A stretch of 64,000 nt of DNA from Streptomyces sp. RB17 (GCF_009604455.1 NZ_WEGL01000001.1:1240001-1304000); one strand, 5' to 3'; positions 54,318-63,362 are shown, counted from the first letter of the stretch. The notes: generated by a model from the letters alone, not told the origin. Numbers and translations are program-made.

Positions 54318-56390
54318 ATGACGGCCGAGCTGGTGCGGGGGCAGAACCACCCGCTGTCTCAGGTCCGGCTGGTGATCCGGATCTCGGCCGGGGTGCCGGT
54401 CCTGGCAGGAGCCACGCTGGGCGACGAGAACGGCACGGTCCAGGGCCCCCAGCGGGTGGCCCACCCCGGCGTCCCCGTCCTGCCCGGTGTCGAGGTGTCC
54501 CGGCAGGCCGCCACCGGACATCGGCTCGCCGTCGATCTGGGCGCCCTGCCCGAGGCCGTCCACCGCGTCGACGTGTTCCTCGCCCTGCCCAACGGCGCCG
54601 GGGCACCGCTCCGGTTCGGTGCCCTCGCCGCCCCGCACACGACGGTCGAGGACCCCGACGGCACCGAACTCGCCTGCTACACCCTCACCGGCCTGGACGG
54701 CGAGACGGCCGTGCTCGCCCTGGAGCTGTACCGCAGACAGGGCACGTGGAAAGTGCGAGCGGTGGGCCAGGGCTACGCGGCCGGCCTCACCGCGCTGCTC
54801 ACCGACCAGGGCCTGCGCGAGGCCACCGACGTCGCGGCCGCCGCCCATGCGGCGGCGGTCCCCGGCCAGGCGGCCGCCCACGGCCCGTTCCGCACGCTGT
54901 CGGCACCGACCTCGGCACCGTCAGCGCACGAGCCATCGGCTCCCGCGCCGCAGGACGCCTCCACGGCCCTGCCGCACGACGCGTCCGCCTCCCCCGCGCG
55001 CGTCACGCCGGCACTCGGGCCGTACGACACCGGCGCACCGGAGCCCCGGACCACCACCGCGTCCGGGACGCCCGGGCCCACGCCCTCCCTCGCACCGCAG
55101 CAGCCGGAGCCGGCACCGCCGTACGACGCGCGGAACCCGTACGACACCCCGGCCTCCGGCACCGCCCCGCGAGACCCCGGCGCCCGAGTCGACTACACGC
55201 ACCCCGGGCGTCGCCCGCACGGCACGCCGCCCCCGGTGGCTCCGGCCGTCGATGACCGGCCCGCGCAGCCCGTCGCGGGCGACGCTGCGGGCTGGTCGAT
55301 GGAGGAGCGGCTGTACAACCAGGTCTGGGGCATGTTCGAGGACCTGGCCCGCACGGCCGCCGCGTACCGCAGCGCCGTCGATTTCGCCGACTCCCGCCTG
55401 GAGAAGGAGCTCGACCAGGCCCTCACGGACCCCCGCGGCAGGCTCGGCACCGCGGGCGATGCCGCGCGCGAGGCGGCGCAGGCCCGTCGTACGCAGTTGG
55501 TGGACCAGGCGCGCGCGGTCCTCGACCGTGACCTCGCCCAGCTCACCGCCGAGTCCGAGGTGGTCGAGCCCGCGCTTCCGCCCGCCTACGCCCGCTGGGA
55601 CAACCCCGTCTGGCACGGATACCGCGTGCCCGCCGAGCCGCCGATGGCCCTGCGCCTCGGCGACCTCCATCTGCCGGAGAGTGTGCCGCTGCGCATTCCT
55701 TTGCTGGTCAGGCTGCCGCTGGAACGCGGCCTGTGGCTCGACAGCGGCCCGGCGGCGGCATCCGGCGGTCTCCCGGACTCCGCCGAGCTGCGCCACCTGG
55801 CCATGGAGGCGGCGGTGGCGCTGACGGCGCGGCTGCTCGCCGTGCATCCGGCTGGGGACTTCGCCGTGCAGGTCATCGACCCGGCCGGCACCGGGTCCGC
55901 GGCGTTCGCCCCGCTCACCCGGACCGGCGTGCTCGCCGCGCCTCCCGCGACCGGCGCGGCCGGGGTGACGGAGATGCTGGAGCGGCTCACCCGGCGGGTC
56001 GACCTGGTGCAGATGGCGGTGCGCGGGGGCGCGCCCGAATCGCTGCCGGCCGATGTCGACACCGCGCGTCAGCTGCTGATCGTCAACGACTTCCCGCACG
56101 GTTTCGACGACCGGGCCGTGACCCGGCTGCGCTACCTCGCCGACGAGGGGCCCGACGTCGGTGTCCACCTCCTGCTGGTGGCGGACCGAGAGGACGCCGC
56201 CGGCTACGGCCCCCTGCTCGATCCGCTGTGGCGTTCGCTGATGCGACTCACGCCTGTGCCCGACGATCACTTCGCCGATCCCTGGGTGGGGCACGCCTGG
56301 ACGTACGAACCGTCGCTGGTGCCGCCCGGGAGCCAGATCGTGCACCGGGTGCTCACCGAGGTGGCCAGGGACTTGACCAAGCCCAGGTAA
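54318..56390 (+). CDS. TerD-domain protein with long Pro-rich linker and C-terminal NTPase-like domain
   Basis: The 690-aa protein has a TerD-like N-terminal domain (residues 1-165, ELVRGQNHPLSQVRLVIRIS and VAVDLGALPEAVHRVDVFLAL-type strands), a Pro/Ala-rich disordered linker (about 190-330), a helical stretch (ERLYNQVWGMFEDLARTAAA), and a C-terminal domain resembling FtsK/SpoIIIE-type translocase cores (RIPLLVRLPLERGLWLDSGP, RQLLIVNDFPHGFDDRAVTR, VGVHLLLVADREDAAGYGPL). I see no Walker A loop. It was described in Ter systems as a fusion, as far as I recall. It may act as a scaffold. Confidence 0.75.
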   Translation: MTAELVRGQNHPLSQVRLVIRISAGVPVLAGATLGDENGTVQGPQRVAHPGVPVLPGVEVSRQAATGHRLAVDLGALPEAVHRVDVFLALPNGAGAPLRFGALAAPHTTVEDPDGTELACYTLTGLDGETAVLALELYRRQGTWKVRAVGQGYAAGLTALLTDQGLREATDVAAAAHAAAVPGQAAAHGPFRTLSAPTSAPSAHEPSAPAPQDASTALPHDASASPARVTPALGPYDTGAPEPRTTTASGTPGPTPSLAPQQPEPAPPYDARNPYDTPASGTAPRDPGARVDYTHPGRRPHGTPPPVAPAVDDRPAQPVAGDAAGWSMEERLYNQVWGMFEDLARTAAAYRSAVDFADSRLEKELDQALTDPRGRLGTAGDAAREAAQARRTQLVDQARAVLDRDLAQLTAESEVVEPALPPAYARWDNPVWHGYRVPAEPPMALRLGDLHLPESVPLRIPLLVRLPLERGLWLDSGPAAASGGLPDSAELRHLAMEAAVALTARLLAVHPAGDFAVQVIDPAGTGSAAFAPLTRTGVLAAPPATGAAGVTEMLERLTRRVDLVQMAVRGGAPESLPADVDTARQLLIVNDFPHGFDDRAVTRLRYLADEGPDVGVHLLLVADREDAAGYGPLLDPLWRSLMRLTPVPDDHFADPWVGHAWTYEPSLVPPGSQIVHRVLTEVARDLTKPR

Positions 56391-56433
56391 AGGGGTGCTG
56401 ACCGGCAGTTTCGGTCTTTATTTTACTTTTCGC

Positions 56434-56462
56434 TTTACCTTTCCTTGGTGATTGGGTACTGT
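56434..56462 (+). promoter_or_regulatory. probable terC promoter
   Basis: TTTACC (56434-56439), a 17-bp spacer and TACTGT (56457-56462) sit in an unusually AT-rich stretch. A start at about 56469 would begin the transcript directly at the riboswitch. Confidence 0.65.
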
Positions 56463-56470
56463 CTTTCGTA

Positions 56471-56609
56471 CGGAGGGGAGTACTCCCTGACTGCGGCGCA
56501 CCCGTCAGTACGGACCGGTTCCGGTCCCGGGGCGTCGGCCCGAAGCGGGTGGAAGAGACCTCCGGCAGCGACGACGCTGACGTGTTTGCCGTTACGTAAT
56601 GCCGGAGGT
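56471..56609 (+). promoter_or_regulatory. yybP-ykoY (manganese) riboswitch with SD-sequestering platform
   Basis: The aptamer (56471-56564) shows the conserved blocks of the yybP-ykoY class: GGGGAGTA (56475-56482), CCCGTCA (56501-56507) and GGAAGAGACCTCC (56551-56563). P1 forms between CGGAGG (56471-56476) and CCTCCG (56559-56564). ACCTCCGGCA (56558-56567), which includes the 3' P1 strand, is the exact complement of TGCCGGAGGT (56600-56609), the terC ribosome site. So the aptamer and SD-blocking helices are mutually exclusive: Mn2+ binding would free the ribosome site. Confidence 0.88.
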
Positions 56610-56612
56610 GCA

Positions 56613-57614
56613 GTGGAAGTCTCCGTGACCCTGTGGGTCCTGACCATCGTGGGCCTGGCCGCCCTGATCGCGGTCGATTTCTTCATCGGGCGCAGGCCCC
56701 ATGAGGTGTCGATCAAGGAAGCCGGAATCTGGACCGTCGTCTGGATCGCCCTGGCCGGGCTGTTCGGCCTCGGTCTCCTCGTCTTCGGTGGTGGACAGCC
56801 GGCCGGCGAGTTCTTCGCGGGATTCATCACCGAGAAGTCCCTGAGCGTCGACAACCTCTTCGTCTTCGTCCTGATCATGGCGAAGTTCGCGGTGCCCGCG
56901 CAGTACCAGCAGCGCGTCCTGCTCGTCGGCGTGCTCATAGCGCTGGTCCTGCGGGCCGTCTTCATCGCCGCCGGAGCCGTGATCATCGCCGGCTTCTCCT
57001 GGGTCTTCTTCCTCTTCGGTGCCTTCCTGATCTGGACCGCCTGGAAGCTCGTCCAGGAGGCCCGCGCGGACCAAGAGGAAGAGGAGTACGAGGAGAACAA
57101 ACTGCTGAAGGCCGCCGAGCGCAAGTTCGGAGTGGCCGAGCGGTACCACGGCACCAGGCTGTGGATACGGCAGAACGGCAAGCGGGTCATGACCCCGATG
57201 CTGGTCGTGATGCTCGCCATCGGGACCACGGACGTCCTGTTCGCCCTGGACTCCATACCCGCGATCTTCGGCCTGACCCAGGACCCGTACATCGTCTTCA
57301 CCGCCAACGCCTTCGCCCTCATGGGTCTGCGACAGCTGTACTTCCTCATCGGCGGCCTGCTGAAGAAGCTGGTCCACCTCTCGTACGGCCTGTCCGTCAT
57401 CCTCGGCTTCATCGGCGTCAAGCTGGTGCTGCACGCCCTGCACGAGTCCGGCGTCCATGTCCCCGAGATCAGCATCCCGGTCTCGCTCGGCGTGATCTGC
57501 GCGGTCCTGGTCGTCACCACCGTCACCAGCCTGATGGCCACCAGCAAGCAGGACGCCGTCGAGGCGGCGCACACCGGTGGCGAGGCCGCCCCGAAGGACA
57601 GCGTCGACGCCTGA
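56613..57614 (+). CDS. TerC family membrane protein (Mn2+ exporter-type)
   Basis: This 333-aa protein has about eight or nine membrane helices, with the acidic motifs of the family: LSVDNLFVFVLIMAKF (residues about 75-95) and IGTTDVLFALDSIPAIFGLT (about 205-225). Its Asp/Glu residues within helices are thought to bind divalent metal; Alx and related TerC proteins export Mn2+. GTG 56613 follows GGAGGTGCA. The manganese riboswitch upstream supports a manganese-homeostasis role. Confidence 0.93.
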   Translation: MEVSVTLWVLTIVGLAALIAVDFFIGRRPHEVSIKEAGIWTVVWIALAGLFGLGLLVFGGGQPAGEFFAGFITEKSLSVDNLFVFVLIMAKFAVPAQYQQRVLLVGVLIALVLRAVFIAAGAVIIAGFSWVFFLFGAFLIWTAWKLVQEARADQEEEEYEENKLLKAAERKFGVAERYHGTRLWIRQNGKRVMTPMLVVMLAIGTTDVLFALDSIPAIFGLTQDPYIVFTANAFALMGLRQLYFLIGGLLKKLVHLSYGLSVILGFIGVKLVLHALHESGVHVPEISIPVSLGVICAVLVVTTVTSLMATSKQDAVEAAHTGGEAAPKDSVDA

Positions 57615-57701
57615 CCAAGCCTGAGGCCCCACAACGGAAGGACAACAAGTATCGGAAAAGAATGGAATGTGAGCCCTGTACGTCTCTGCGACCATCGCCG
57701 C

Positions 57702-58802
57702 ATGATCACTCGGCTCCGGGCGCTCACCCGTCAATGGACGATCCTCGTGCCCGTCTTCGCGGTCGTCCTCCTCGGCTTCACCTGGGGCCGCAATCTGCCG
57801 GGCGCGGTCGTCGCCCTGGTGACCCTGGTGCTCGCCGCCTCCGTCCTGGCGGCCGTCCACCACGCCGAGGTCATCGCCCACCGAGTCGGCGAGCCCTTCG
57901 GCTCCCTGGTGCTCGCCGTCGCCGTCACGATCATCGAGGTGGCCCTGATCGTCACCCTGATGGCGGACGGCGGCGACAAGAGTTCCACTCTGGCCAGGGA
58001 CACCGTCTTCGCCGCCGTGATGATCACCTGTAACGGCGTCGTCGGGCTCTGTCTGCTCGTCGCCTCGCTGCGGCACGGCACCGCCGTCTTCAACCCCGAG
58101 GGCACCGGCGCCGCCCTGGCGACCGTCGCGACACTCGCCACGCTCAGCCTGGTGCTGCCGACCTTCACCACCAGCAAGCCCGGACCCGAGTTCTCGTCGG
58201 TGCAGCTGACCTTCGCCGCGTTGTCCTCGCTGATCCTTTACGGACTGTTCGTGGCCACCCAGACCGTACGCCACCGCGACTACTTCCTGCCGATCACCCG
58301 GCAGGGCGAGGTCATCACCGGCGGCGACCACGCCCAGCCCCCGTCCGCGCGGACCGCCTGGCTCAGCCTCAGCCTGCTCGGCCTGGCTCTGATCGGCGTG
58401 GTCGGCCTGGCCAAGGGCGTGTCGCCCACCATCGAGTCGGGTGTGGAGGCGGCCGGACTGCACCACGCCGTCGTCGGTGTGATCATCGCTCTGCTCGTGC
58501 TGTTGCCGGAGACGATCGCCGCGCTGCGCGCCGCGCGCCGTGACCGGGTGCAGACCAGCCTCAATCTCGCACTCGGCTCGGCCATGGCCAGCATCGGCCT
58601 GACCATCCCGGCCGTCGCGCTCGCCTCCATCTGGCTGTCCGGACCGCTCCTCCTCGGCCTCGGCCCGACACACATGCTGCTGCTCGCGCTGACCATCGTG
58701 GTCAGTTCCCTGACCGTGGTGCCGGGACGGGCCACGCCGCTGCAGGGCGGTGTCCACCTGGTGCTCTTCGCGGCCTACCTGGAGTTGGCCATCAACCCGT
58801 AG
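57702..58802 (+). CDS. Ca2+/H+ antiporter (CaCA family, ChaA-like)
   Basis: This 366-aa cation antiporter has two inverted repeats with the CaCA acid motifs: VGEPFGSLVLAVAVTIIEVA and LLVLLPETIAALRAARRDRV followed by NLALGSAMASIGLTIPAVAL. About eleven membrane helices. It begins MITRLRALTRQWTIL at ATG 57702, 87 bp after terC; the gap holds no obvious terminator, so co-transcription under the riboswitch is possible. Confidence 0.9.
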   Translation: MITRLRALTRQWTILVPVFAVVLLGFTWGRNLPGAVVALVTLVLAASVLAAVHHAEVIAHRVGEPFGSLVLAVAVTIIEVALIVTLMADGGDKSSTLARDTVFAAVMITCNGVVGLCLLVASLRHGTAVFNPEGTGAALATVATLATLSLVLPTFTTSKPGPEFSSVQLTFAALSSLILYGLFVATQTVRHRDYFLPITRQGEVITGGDHAQPPSARTAWLSLSLLGLALIGVVGLAKGVSPTIESGVEAAGLHHAVVGVIIALLVLLPETIAALRAARRDRVQTSLNLALGSAMASIGLTIPAVALASIWLSGPLLLGLGPTHMLLLALTIVVSSLTVVPGRATPLQGGVHLVLFAAYLELAINP

Positions 58803-58822
58803 CGCGCCCGGCCCCGTCACCG

Positions 58823-58837
58823 TGCGGGAGGCCCGCA
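58823..58837. terminator. short hairpin between convergent genes
   Basis: TGCGGG (58823-58828) and CCCGCA (58832-58837) with a 3-nt loop, between the antiporter stop and the MFS stop. Confidence 0.45.
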
Positions 58838-58868
58838 GCCCGTCGCCGGCGTCCCGGGTCCCGGCCGG

Positions 58869-60173
58869 TCAGCCCGTCGCCGGCTCCACCGCCGGCGCGG
58901 GTACCGGCCGCGTCTCCGGAAGCAGAGCGAAGCACACCAGGCTGATCAGCCCGATGCCCGTCAGATACACGCCCACGGCCCAGGGCACACGGCCGCTCTG
59001 TCCCGCGAGCGCCGTGGCCACGAGCGGGGTGAGCGCGCCGCCGAGGACCCCGCCGAGGTTGTAGCCCACCGCCGCGCCCGTGCAGCGGACCCGCGCCTCG
59101 TACAGTTCCGGCAGGTAGGCGGCGATGACCGCGAACATGGTGACGAAGGCGATCAGCGCGCCCAGGATGCCCAGGAACATCAACAGCGGCTGGCCGGTGG
59201 CCAGCAGAGCCACCATCGGGAGCATCCACACGACGCAGGCCGCGCACCCCGTCAGACACATCGGCCGCCGCCCATAGCGGTCGCCGAGCAGCGCCACCAA
59301 GGGTGTGAGGGCCCCTTTCACGACCACCGCCGCCATGACACAGGTCAGCATCACCGTCCGGCTCACCCCGAGCCGCTCCGTCGCATACGCCAGCGACCAG
59401 GTCGTCACGGCGTAGAACACCGCGTACCCGATGGCCAGCGCGCCGGCCGTCAGCAGCACCAGCCGCCCGTGATGCCGTACGACCTCGACGAACGGCACGC
59501 GCGCGTGGTCGTCGATTTCCAGGAAGCGGGGGCTCTCGGCGAGCGACGAGCGCAGCCACAGCCCGGCGAGCGCCGGCGCACCGGCGACCCAGAACGGCAC
59601 GCGCCATCCCCATTGCGCGAACTCCGCATCGGACAGCGCCGCCGACAGTGCGAGCATCACCCCGTTCGCGAGCACGAAGCCGACCGCGGGCCCCACTTGA
59701 GGGAAGCTCGACCACAGGGCGCGGCGCGCGGCCGGCGCGTGCTCGGCGGTCAGCAGCACCGCTCCGCCCCACTCCCCGCCGAGCCCCAGACCCTGCAGGA
59801 AGCGCAGCACGAGCAGCAACAGGGGCGCGGCGACGCCGATCGTCCCGTACGACGGCACACAGCCCACCGCGACGGTCGAGGCGCCCGTGAGCAGCAGTGA
59901 GGCGACCAGCACGGGCCGCCGTCCGTGCCGGTCGCCGAAATGCCCGAACACCACCGAGCCCAGCGGCCGGGCCACGAACCCCACCCCGAAGGTCCCGAAC
60001 GCCGCCAGCGTCCCCGCGACCGGCGAGAACGTCGGGAAGAACAGCGGACCCAGGACCAGGGCCGCCGCGGTCCCGTAGACGAAGAAGTCATAGAACTCGA
60101 TCGCGGTCCCCGCCAGGGACGCGGCGGCGAGTCTCGGCATCGAAGGGGCACTTACGGCACGTACAGGCTGCAT
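58869..60173 (-). CDS. MHS-family MFS transporter (shikimate/dicarboxylate-type)
   Basis: This 434-aa permease has twelve membrane helices and metabolite:H+ symporter signatures: LAGTAIEFYDFFVYGTAAAL, FGHFGDRHGRRPVLV, RFLQGLGLGGEWGGAVLLTA and LGDRYGRRPMCL. MHS members import shikimate (ShiA), 2-oxoglutarate or proline. The divergent neighbour is aroQ, which produces 3-dehydroshikimate; together they suggest uptake of shikimate-pathway compounds, for example quinate or shikimate. Start ATG 60173. Confidence 0.9.
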   Translation of the reverse strand: MQPVRAVSAPSMPRLAAASLAGTAIEFYDFFVYGTAAALVLGPLFFPTFSPVAGTLAAFGTFGVGFVARPLGSVVFGHFGDRHGRRPVLVASLLLTGASTVAVGCVPSYGTIGVAAPLLLLVLRFLQGLGLGGEWGGAVLLTAEHAPAARRALWSSFPQVGPAVGFVLANGVMLALSAALSDAEFAQWGWRVPFWVAGAPALAGLWLRSSLAESPRFLEIDDHARVPFVEVVRHHGRLVLLTAGALAIGYAVFYAVTTWSLAYATERLGVSRTVMLTCVMAAVVVKGALTPLVALLGDRYGRRPMCLTGCAACVVWMLPMVALLATGQPLLMFLGILGALIAFVTMFAVIAAYLPELYEARVRCTGAAVGYNLGGVLGGALTPLVATALAGQSGRVPWAVGVYLTGIGLISLVCFALLPETRPVPAPAVEPATG

Positions 60174-60238
60174 GCCGCGTCAACCACCCACCGTGATCGA
60201 CAGTTACGGGGCGCGCGGAGGCGATCGAGCGACCATGG

Positions 60239-60287
60239 CGTGCGCCGAGGCACCCGGCGCACGTGGCCCGCCCTGTGCTCGGGCCAC
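60239..60287. promoter_or_regulatory. two adjacent hairpins between MFS gene and aroQ
   Basis: CGTGCGCC (60239-60246) / GGCGCACG (60256-60263) and GTGGCCCG (60263-60270) / CGGGCCAC (60280-60287) are two perfect 8-bp inverted repeats sharing one base, 63-111 bp before aroQ. Confidence 0.55.
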
Positions 60288-60349
60288 CGTGATAGACCAG
60301 GTGCGAGCGGCGGTCGTCGACGTACCGCCCCGAACGGACCGGAGGAAAC

Positions 60350-60823
60350 GTGCCCCGCACCCTGGCCAACGCCCCGATCATGATCCTCAACGGGCCCAAC
60401 CTGAACCTGCTCGGCCAGCGCCAGCCCGAGATCTACGGCAGGGACACCCTGGCCGACATCGAGGCGCTGTGCGCCAAGGCGGCGGCCGTGCACGGCGGCA
60501 CGGTGGACCTCCGGCAGTCCAACCATGAGGGTCAGTTGGTCGACTGGATCCACGAGGCGCGCCTGAACCACTGCGGGATCGTCATCAACCCCGGCGCCTA
60601 CTCCCACACGTCGGTCGCGATTCTGGACGCACTCAACACCTGCGACGGCATGCCCGTGCTGGAGGTGCACATCTCCAACATCCACCAGCGTGAATCGTTC
60701 CGGCACCACTCGTACGTCTCGTTGCGCGCCGACGGCGTGATCGCCGGATGCGGAGTGCAGGGTTACGTGTTCGGCGTGGAGCGCGTGGCCGCCCTTGTGG
60801 GCGCGGCCCAGGCCGACGCGTAG
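60350..60823 (+). CDS. aroQ: type II 3-dehydroquinate dehydratase
   Basis: This 157-aa enzyme interconverts 3-dehydroquinate and 3-dehydroshikimate (shikimate synthesis or quinate breakdown). Residues include [17 protein letters not shown] with Tyr29, [12 protein letters not shown] and [17 protein letters not shown] with the catalytic His and Arg. GTG 60350 follows GGAGG. Length is typical of the dodecameric enzyme. Its TAG abuts the convergent ABC ATPase stop. No other aro genes are near, which favours a catabolic copy, but that is inference. Confidence 0.96.
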   Translation: MPRTLANAPIMILNGPNLNLLGQRQPEIYGRDTLADIEALCAKAAAVHGGTVDLRQSNHEGQLVDWIHEARLNHCGIVINPGAYSHTSVAILDALNTCDGMPVLEVHISNIHQRESFRHHSYVSLRADGVIAGCGVQGYVFGVERVAALVGAAQADA

Positions 60824-61582
60824 CTACAGACGGCCCGCCTCCACGATGCGCCGCAGGAAGCGCCGCGTGCGCTCCTGCTGCGGATCGCCGAAGACCTGCT
60901 CGGCGGTGCCGCGTTCCAGCACGACGCCACCGTCCAGAAAGCAAACCTGGTCGGCGACGTCCCGCGCAAAGCCCATCTCGTGCGTCGCCAGCACCATGGT
61001 CATGCCGTCGTCCTTCAGGTCCCGGACCACCTCCAGCACCTCACCCACGAGTTCGGGATCGAGCGCCGCCGTGATCTCGTCCAGCAGCAACAGCCGGGGC
61101 CGTACGGCGAGCGCCCGCACGATCGCCACACGCTGCTGCTGACCGCCGCTGAGCCGGTCGGGGTAGGCATCCGCCTTGGCGGCGAGTCCCAGGCGCTCCA
61201 GCAGCCCCCTGGCCCGTCCCTCGGCCTCGTCGCGGGGGACGCCGTGCACCCGGCGCGGCGCCAGCGTGATGTTGTCCAGCACGGTCATGTGCGGGAACAG
61301 GTTGTACGCCTGGAAGACCACGCCGATCCGGCGCCGCACCGCGTCCTGGTCGACGCGGGGATCGGTGATCTCCTCGCCGTCCAGCCAGATCGCGCCGTCG
61401 TCGATCTCCTCCAGGAGGTTGGCGCAGCGCAGCAGCGTGGACTTGCCAGAACCGGAGGCGCCGATCAGCGCGGTCACCGTGTGCGGGGAGACCTCCAGAC
61501 CGACGTCCCGCAGCACGACGGAGCCGCCGAAGGTCTTGCGGACGGACTCCATGCGCAGCACGGGCGCGACTGCGTCGCTCAT
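60824..61582 (-). CDS. polar amino acid ABC transporter, ATP-binding protein
   Basis: This 252-aa ATPase has Walker A GASGSGKST, the Q loop VFQAYNLFPHMTVLDN, the signature RLSGGQQQRVAIVRALAV and Walker B LLLLDEITAALDPE with the H-loop ATHEMGF. The GlnQ/HisP type fits amino acid import. ATG 61582 overlaps the permease stop as ATGA. It is the third gene of the operon binding protein - permease - ATPase. Confidence 0.95.
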   Translation of the reverse strand: MSDAVAPVLRMESVRKTFGGSVVLRDVGLEVSPHTVTALIGASGSGKSTLLRCANLLEEIDDGAIWLDGEEITDPRVDQDAVRRRIGVVFQAYNLFPHMTVLDNITLAPRRVHGVPRDEAEGRARGLLERLGLAAKADAYPDRLSGGQQQRVAIVRALAVRPRLLLLDEITAALDPELVGEVLEVVRDLKDDGMTMVLATHEMGFARDVADQVCFLDGGVVLERGTAEQVFGDPQQERTRRFLRRIVEAGRL

Positions 61583-62481
61583 AGCGATCCTCCCTGGGCC
61601 CGCTGCCGGTCCATCCGGGCCGTCACCCAGTCCGTGAAGCGGGTCATCGGAATGGTCAGCGCCACGAACACCAGCCCCGCGACGATGTACGGCGTGTAGT
61701 TGAGGCTGCGCTGGGCGATGATGTCGGCCGCCCGTACGGCGTCGACCGCGCCGCCGATCGACACGAGCCCGGTGTCCTTCTGGAGGGACACGAGGTCGTT
61801 CAGCAGGGGCGGAACCTGACGGCGTACGGCCTGGGGGAGCACCACGTGGCGCAGCGCCTGACGGTTGGTCAGGCCCAGCGAGCGTGCCGCGGCGCGCTGT
61901 GAGGGGTGCACGGACTCGATGCCGGCGCGGAACACCTCGGCGACGTAGGCGGAGTAGGTCAGCGTCAGCGCCGTACCCCCGAGCAGCACGGGATCGACGG
62001 TCACGCCCTGGAGGCGCAGCGCGGGCACCCCGAAGACCACGATCATCAGGTTGATGATCAGCGGCAGACCACGGAAGAAGTCCGTGTACGCGGCCGCCAG
62101 CACCCGCAGAGGGAAGAACACAGGCCCGGGCAGGGTGCGCGCGATGGCGATCAGCATGCCCAGGACGAGCACCAGCACGCCGCAGATCAGCAGCAGCCGG
62201 ACGTTGAGCCACAGCCCTTCGAGGACCTTGGGGAACGCCTCGCGCGCGTACTGCCCGTCGAAGAAGGTCTCCTTGGTGCGCGGCCAGCCGGGCGCGTTGA
62301 CGACGACCAGGTAGAGGACGACGCCGGTGACCAGGGTCGAGAGGGCGGCGATCGCCGTCGCGCGACGGGCACGCGCGCGCTTGTACCGCTCGCGCTCCAG
62401 GCGCCGCTCGGACGGGACGTACCCGTCGCGCATGTCGTCCTTGCCGGAGTCCTCCCCGGACTCCTCCTTCGTGACCGTCAC
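61579..62481 (-). CDS. polar amino acid ABC transporter, permease
   Basis: This 300-aa permease has an N-terminal cytoplasmic segment, then about six helices with the GlnP/HisM-type pattern: AAAYTDFFRGLPLIINLMIV, SAYVAEVFRAGIESVHPSQR and the EAA loop AARSLGLTNRQALRHVVLPQ. GTG 62481 overlaps the binding-protein stop as GTGA; the first 20 residues are charged (TVTKEESGEDSGKDD). ATG 62433 (MRDGY) is an alternative. Confidence 0.94.
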   Translation of the reverse strand: MTVTKEESGEDSGKDDMRDGYVPSERRLERERYKRARARRATAIAALSTLVTGVVLYLVVVNAPGWPRTKETFFDGQYAREAFPKVLEGLWLNVRLLLICGVLVLVLGMLIAIARTLPGPVFFPLRVLAAAYTDFFRGLPLIINLMIVVFGVPALRLQGVTVDPVLLGGTALTLTYSAYVAEVFRAGIESVHPSQRAAARSLGLTNRQALRHVVLPQAVRRQVPPLLNDLVSLQKDTGLVSIGGAVDAVRAADIIAQRSLNYTPYIVAGLVFVALTIPMTRFTDWVTARMDRQRAQGGSL

Positions 62482-63362
62482 TTGAGCACCGGAGCGTCGA
62501 CGGCGTCGGACAGCCACTGCTGCTCCAGCTTCGCCAGCGTGCCGTCCTTGCGCAGGGCGTCCACCGCCGACGACACGCACGACGTGAGGCCGCTGCCCTT
62601 GTCGAGGACGAGCCCGAACTGCTCGGGCGTGCCGCCCTGGTTCTCGAACTGGCCGACGATCCTGGCGTTGGTGACCTGGGCCGAGGTGACGTAGAAGGCG
62701 GTCGGCAGATCGGCGACGATCGCGTCCACCTGTCCGTTCCTGAGCGCGGAGATGGCCTGGTCGTTCTTGGAGTACGCGGCCGCCTCCTGCGACGGCTTCA
62801 CCACGTCGCTGATGTAGTCGAGGCTCGTGGTGCCCACCTGGGCGCCCAGCTTGAGGCCCTTCAGGTCCGCGATGCTCGTCGCCTTGGCGGCCTTGCTGCC
62901 CTTCAGCGCGATGACGGCCTGGCGCACGTCGTAGTAGCCGGGGGAGAAGTCGACGGCCTTCTTGCGCTCGGCGCTGATCGAGACCTGGTTGATGTCGAAG
63001 TCGAAGGTCTTCTCACCGGGCGCGAACGCCTTGTTGAACGGCACGCTCTGCCAGACGACCGCGCTCTTGCCGTAACCCAGTTGCCGGGCCACGGCGTAGG
63101 CGACCGCCGACTCGAAGCCCTCGCCGTTGGCGGGCTTGTCGTCCTTGAACCAGGGCTCGTACGCCGGTTCGTCCGTCGCGATCGTCAGCTTTCCGGACGT
63201 CCTGGTGGCCAACTTGCCCTTGGCGCAGCTCTTCGCGGCCGAGCCGGAGGGGGAGGCCGCCGCCTTCTCCTCCGGCTGCGGAGCACAGCCGACGGCGGTG
63301 GCGAGCAGGGCTACGGTGGCGGCAGCTGCCGCACGGCGCAGGACGCGAGGGGCTGTGTACAT
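62478..63362 (-). CDS. amino acid ABC transporter substrate-binding lipoprotein
   Basis: This 294-aa lipoprotein has the lipobox LLATAVGC with Cys26 and a mature SBP_bac_3 domain: LTIATDEPAYEPWFKDDKPA, FDFDINQVSISAERKKAVDF, LGAQVGTTSLDYISDV and a terminal TLAKLEQQWLSDAV. Cluster 3 proteins bind polar amino acids or opines. ATG 63362 has no clear ribosome site. Confidence 0.94.
   Translation of the reverse strand: MYTAPRVLRRAAAAATVALLATAVGCAPQPEEKAAASPSGSAAKSCAKGKLATRTSGKLTIATDEPAYEPWFKDDKPANGEGFESAVAYAVARQLGYGKSAVVWQSVPFNKAFAPGEKTFDFDINQVSISAERKKAVDFSPGYYDVRQAVIALKGSKAAKATSIADLKGLKLGAQVGTTSLDYISDVVKPSQEAAAYSKNDQAISALRNGQVDAIVADLPTAFYVTSAQVTNARIVGQFENQGGTPEQFGLVLDKGSGLTSCVSSAVDALRKDGTLAKLEQQWLSDAVDAPVLK

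Noticed and set aside
56592..58820. 742-codon frame antisense to terC and the antiporter
   Set aside because: Asp/Gly/His-rich shadow spanning two real genes and a promoter.
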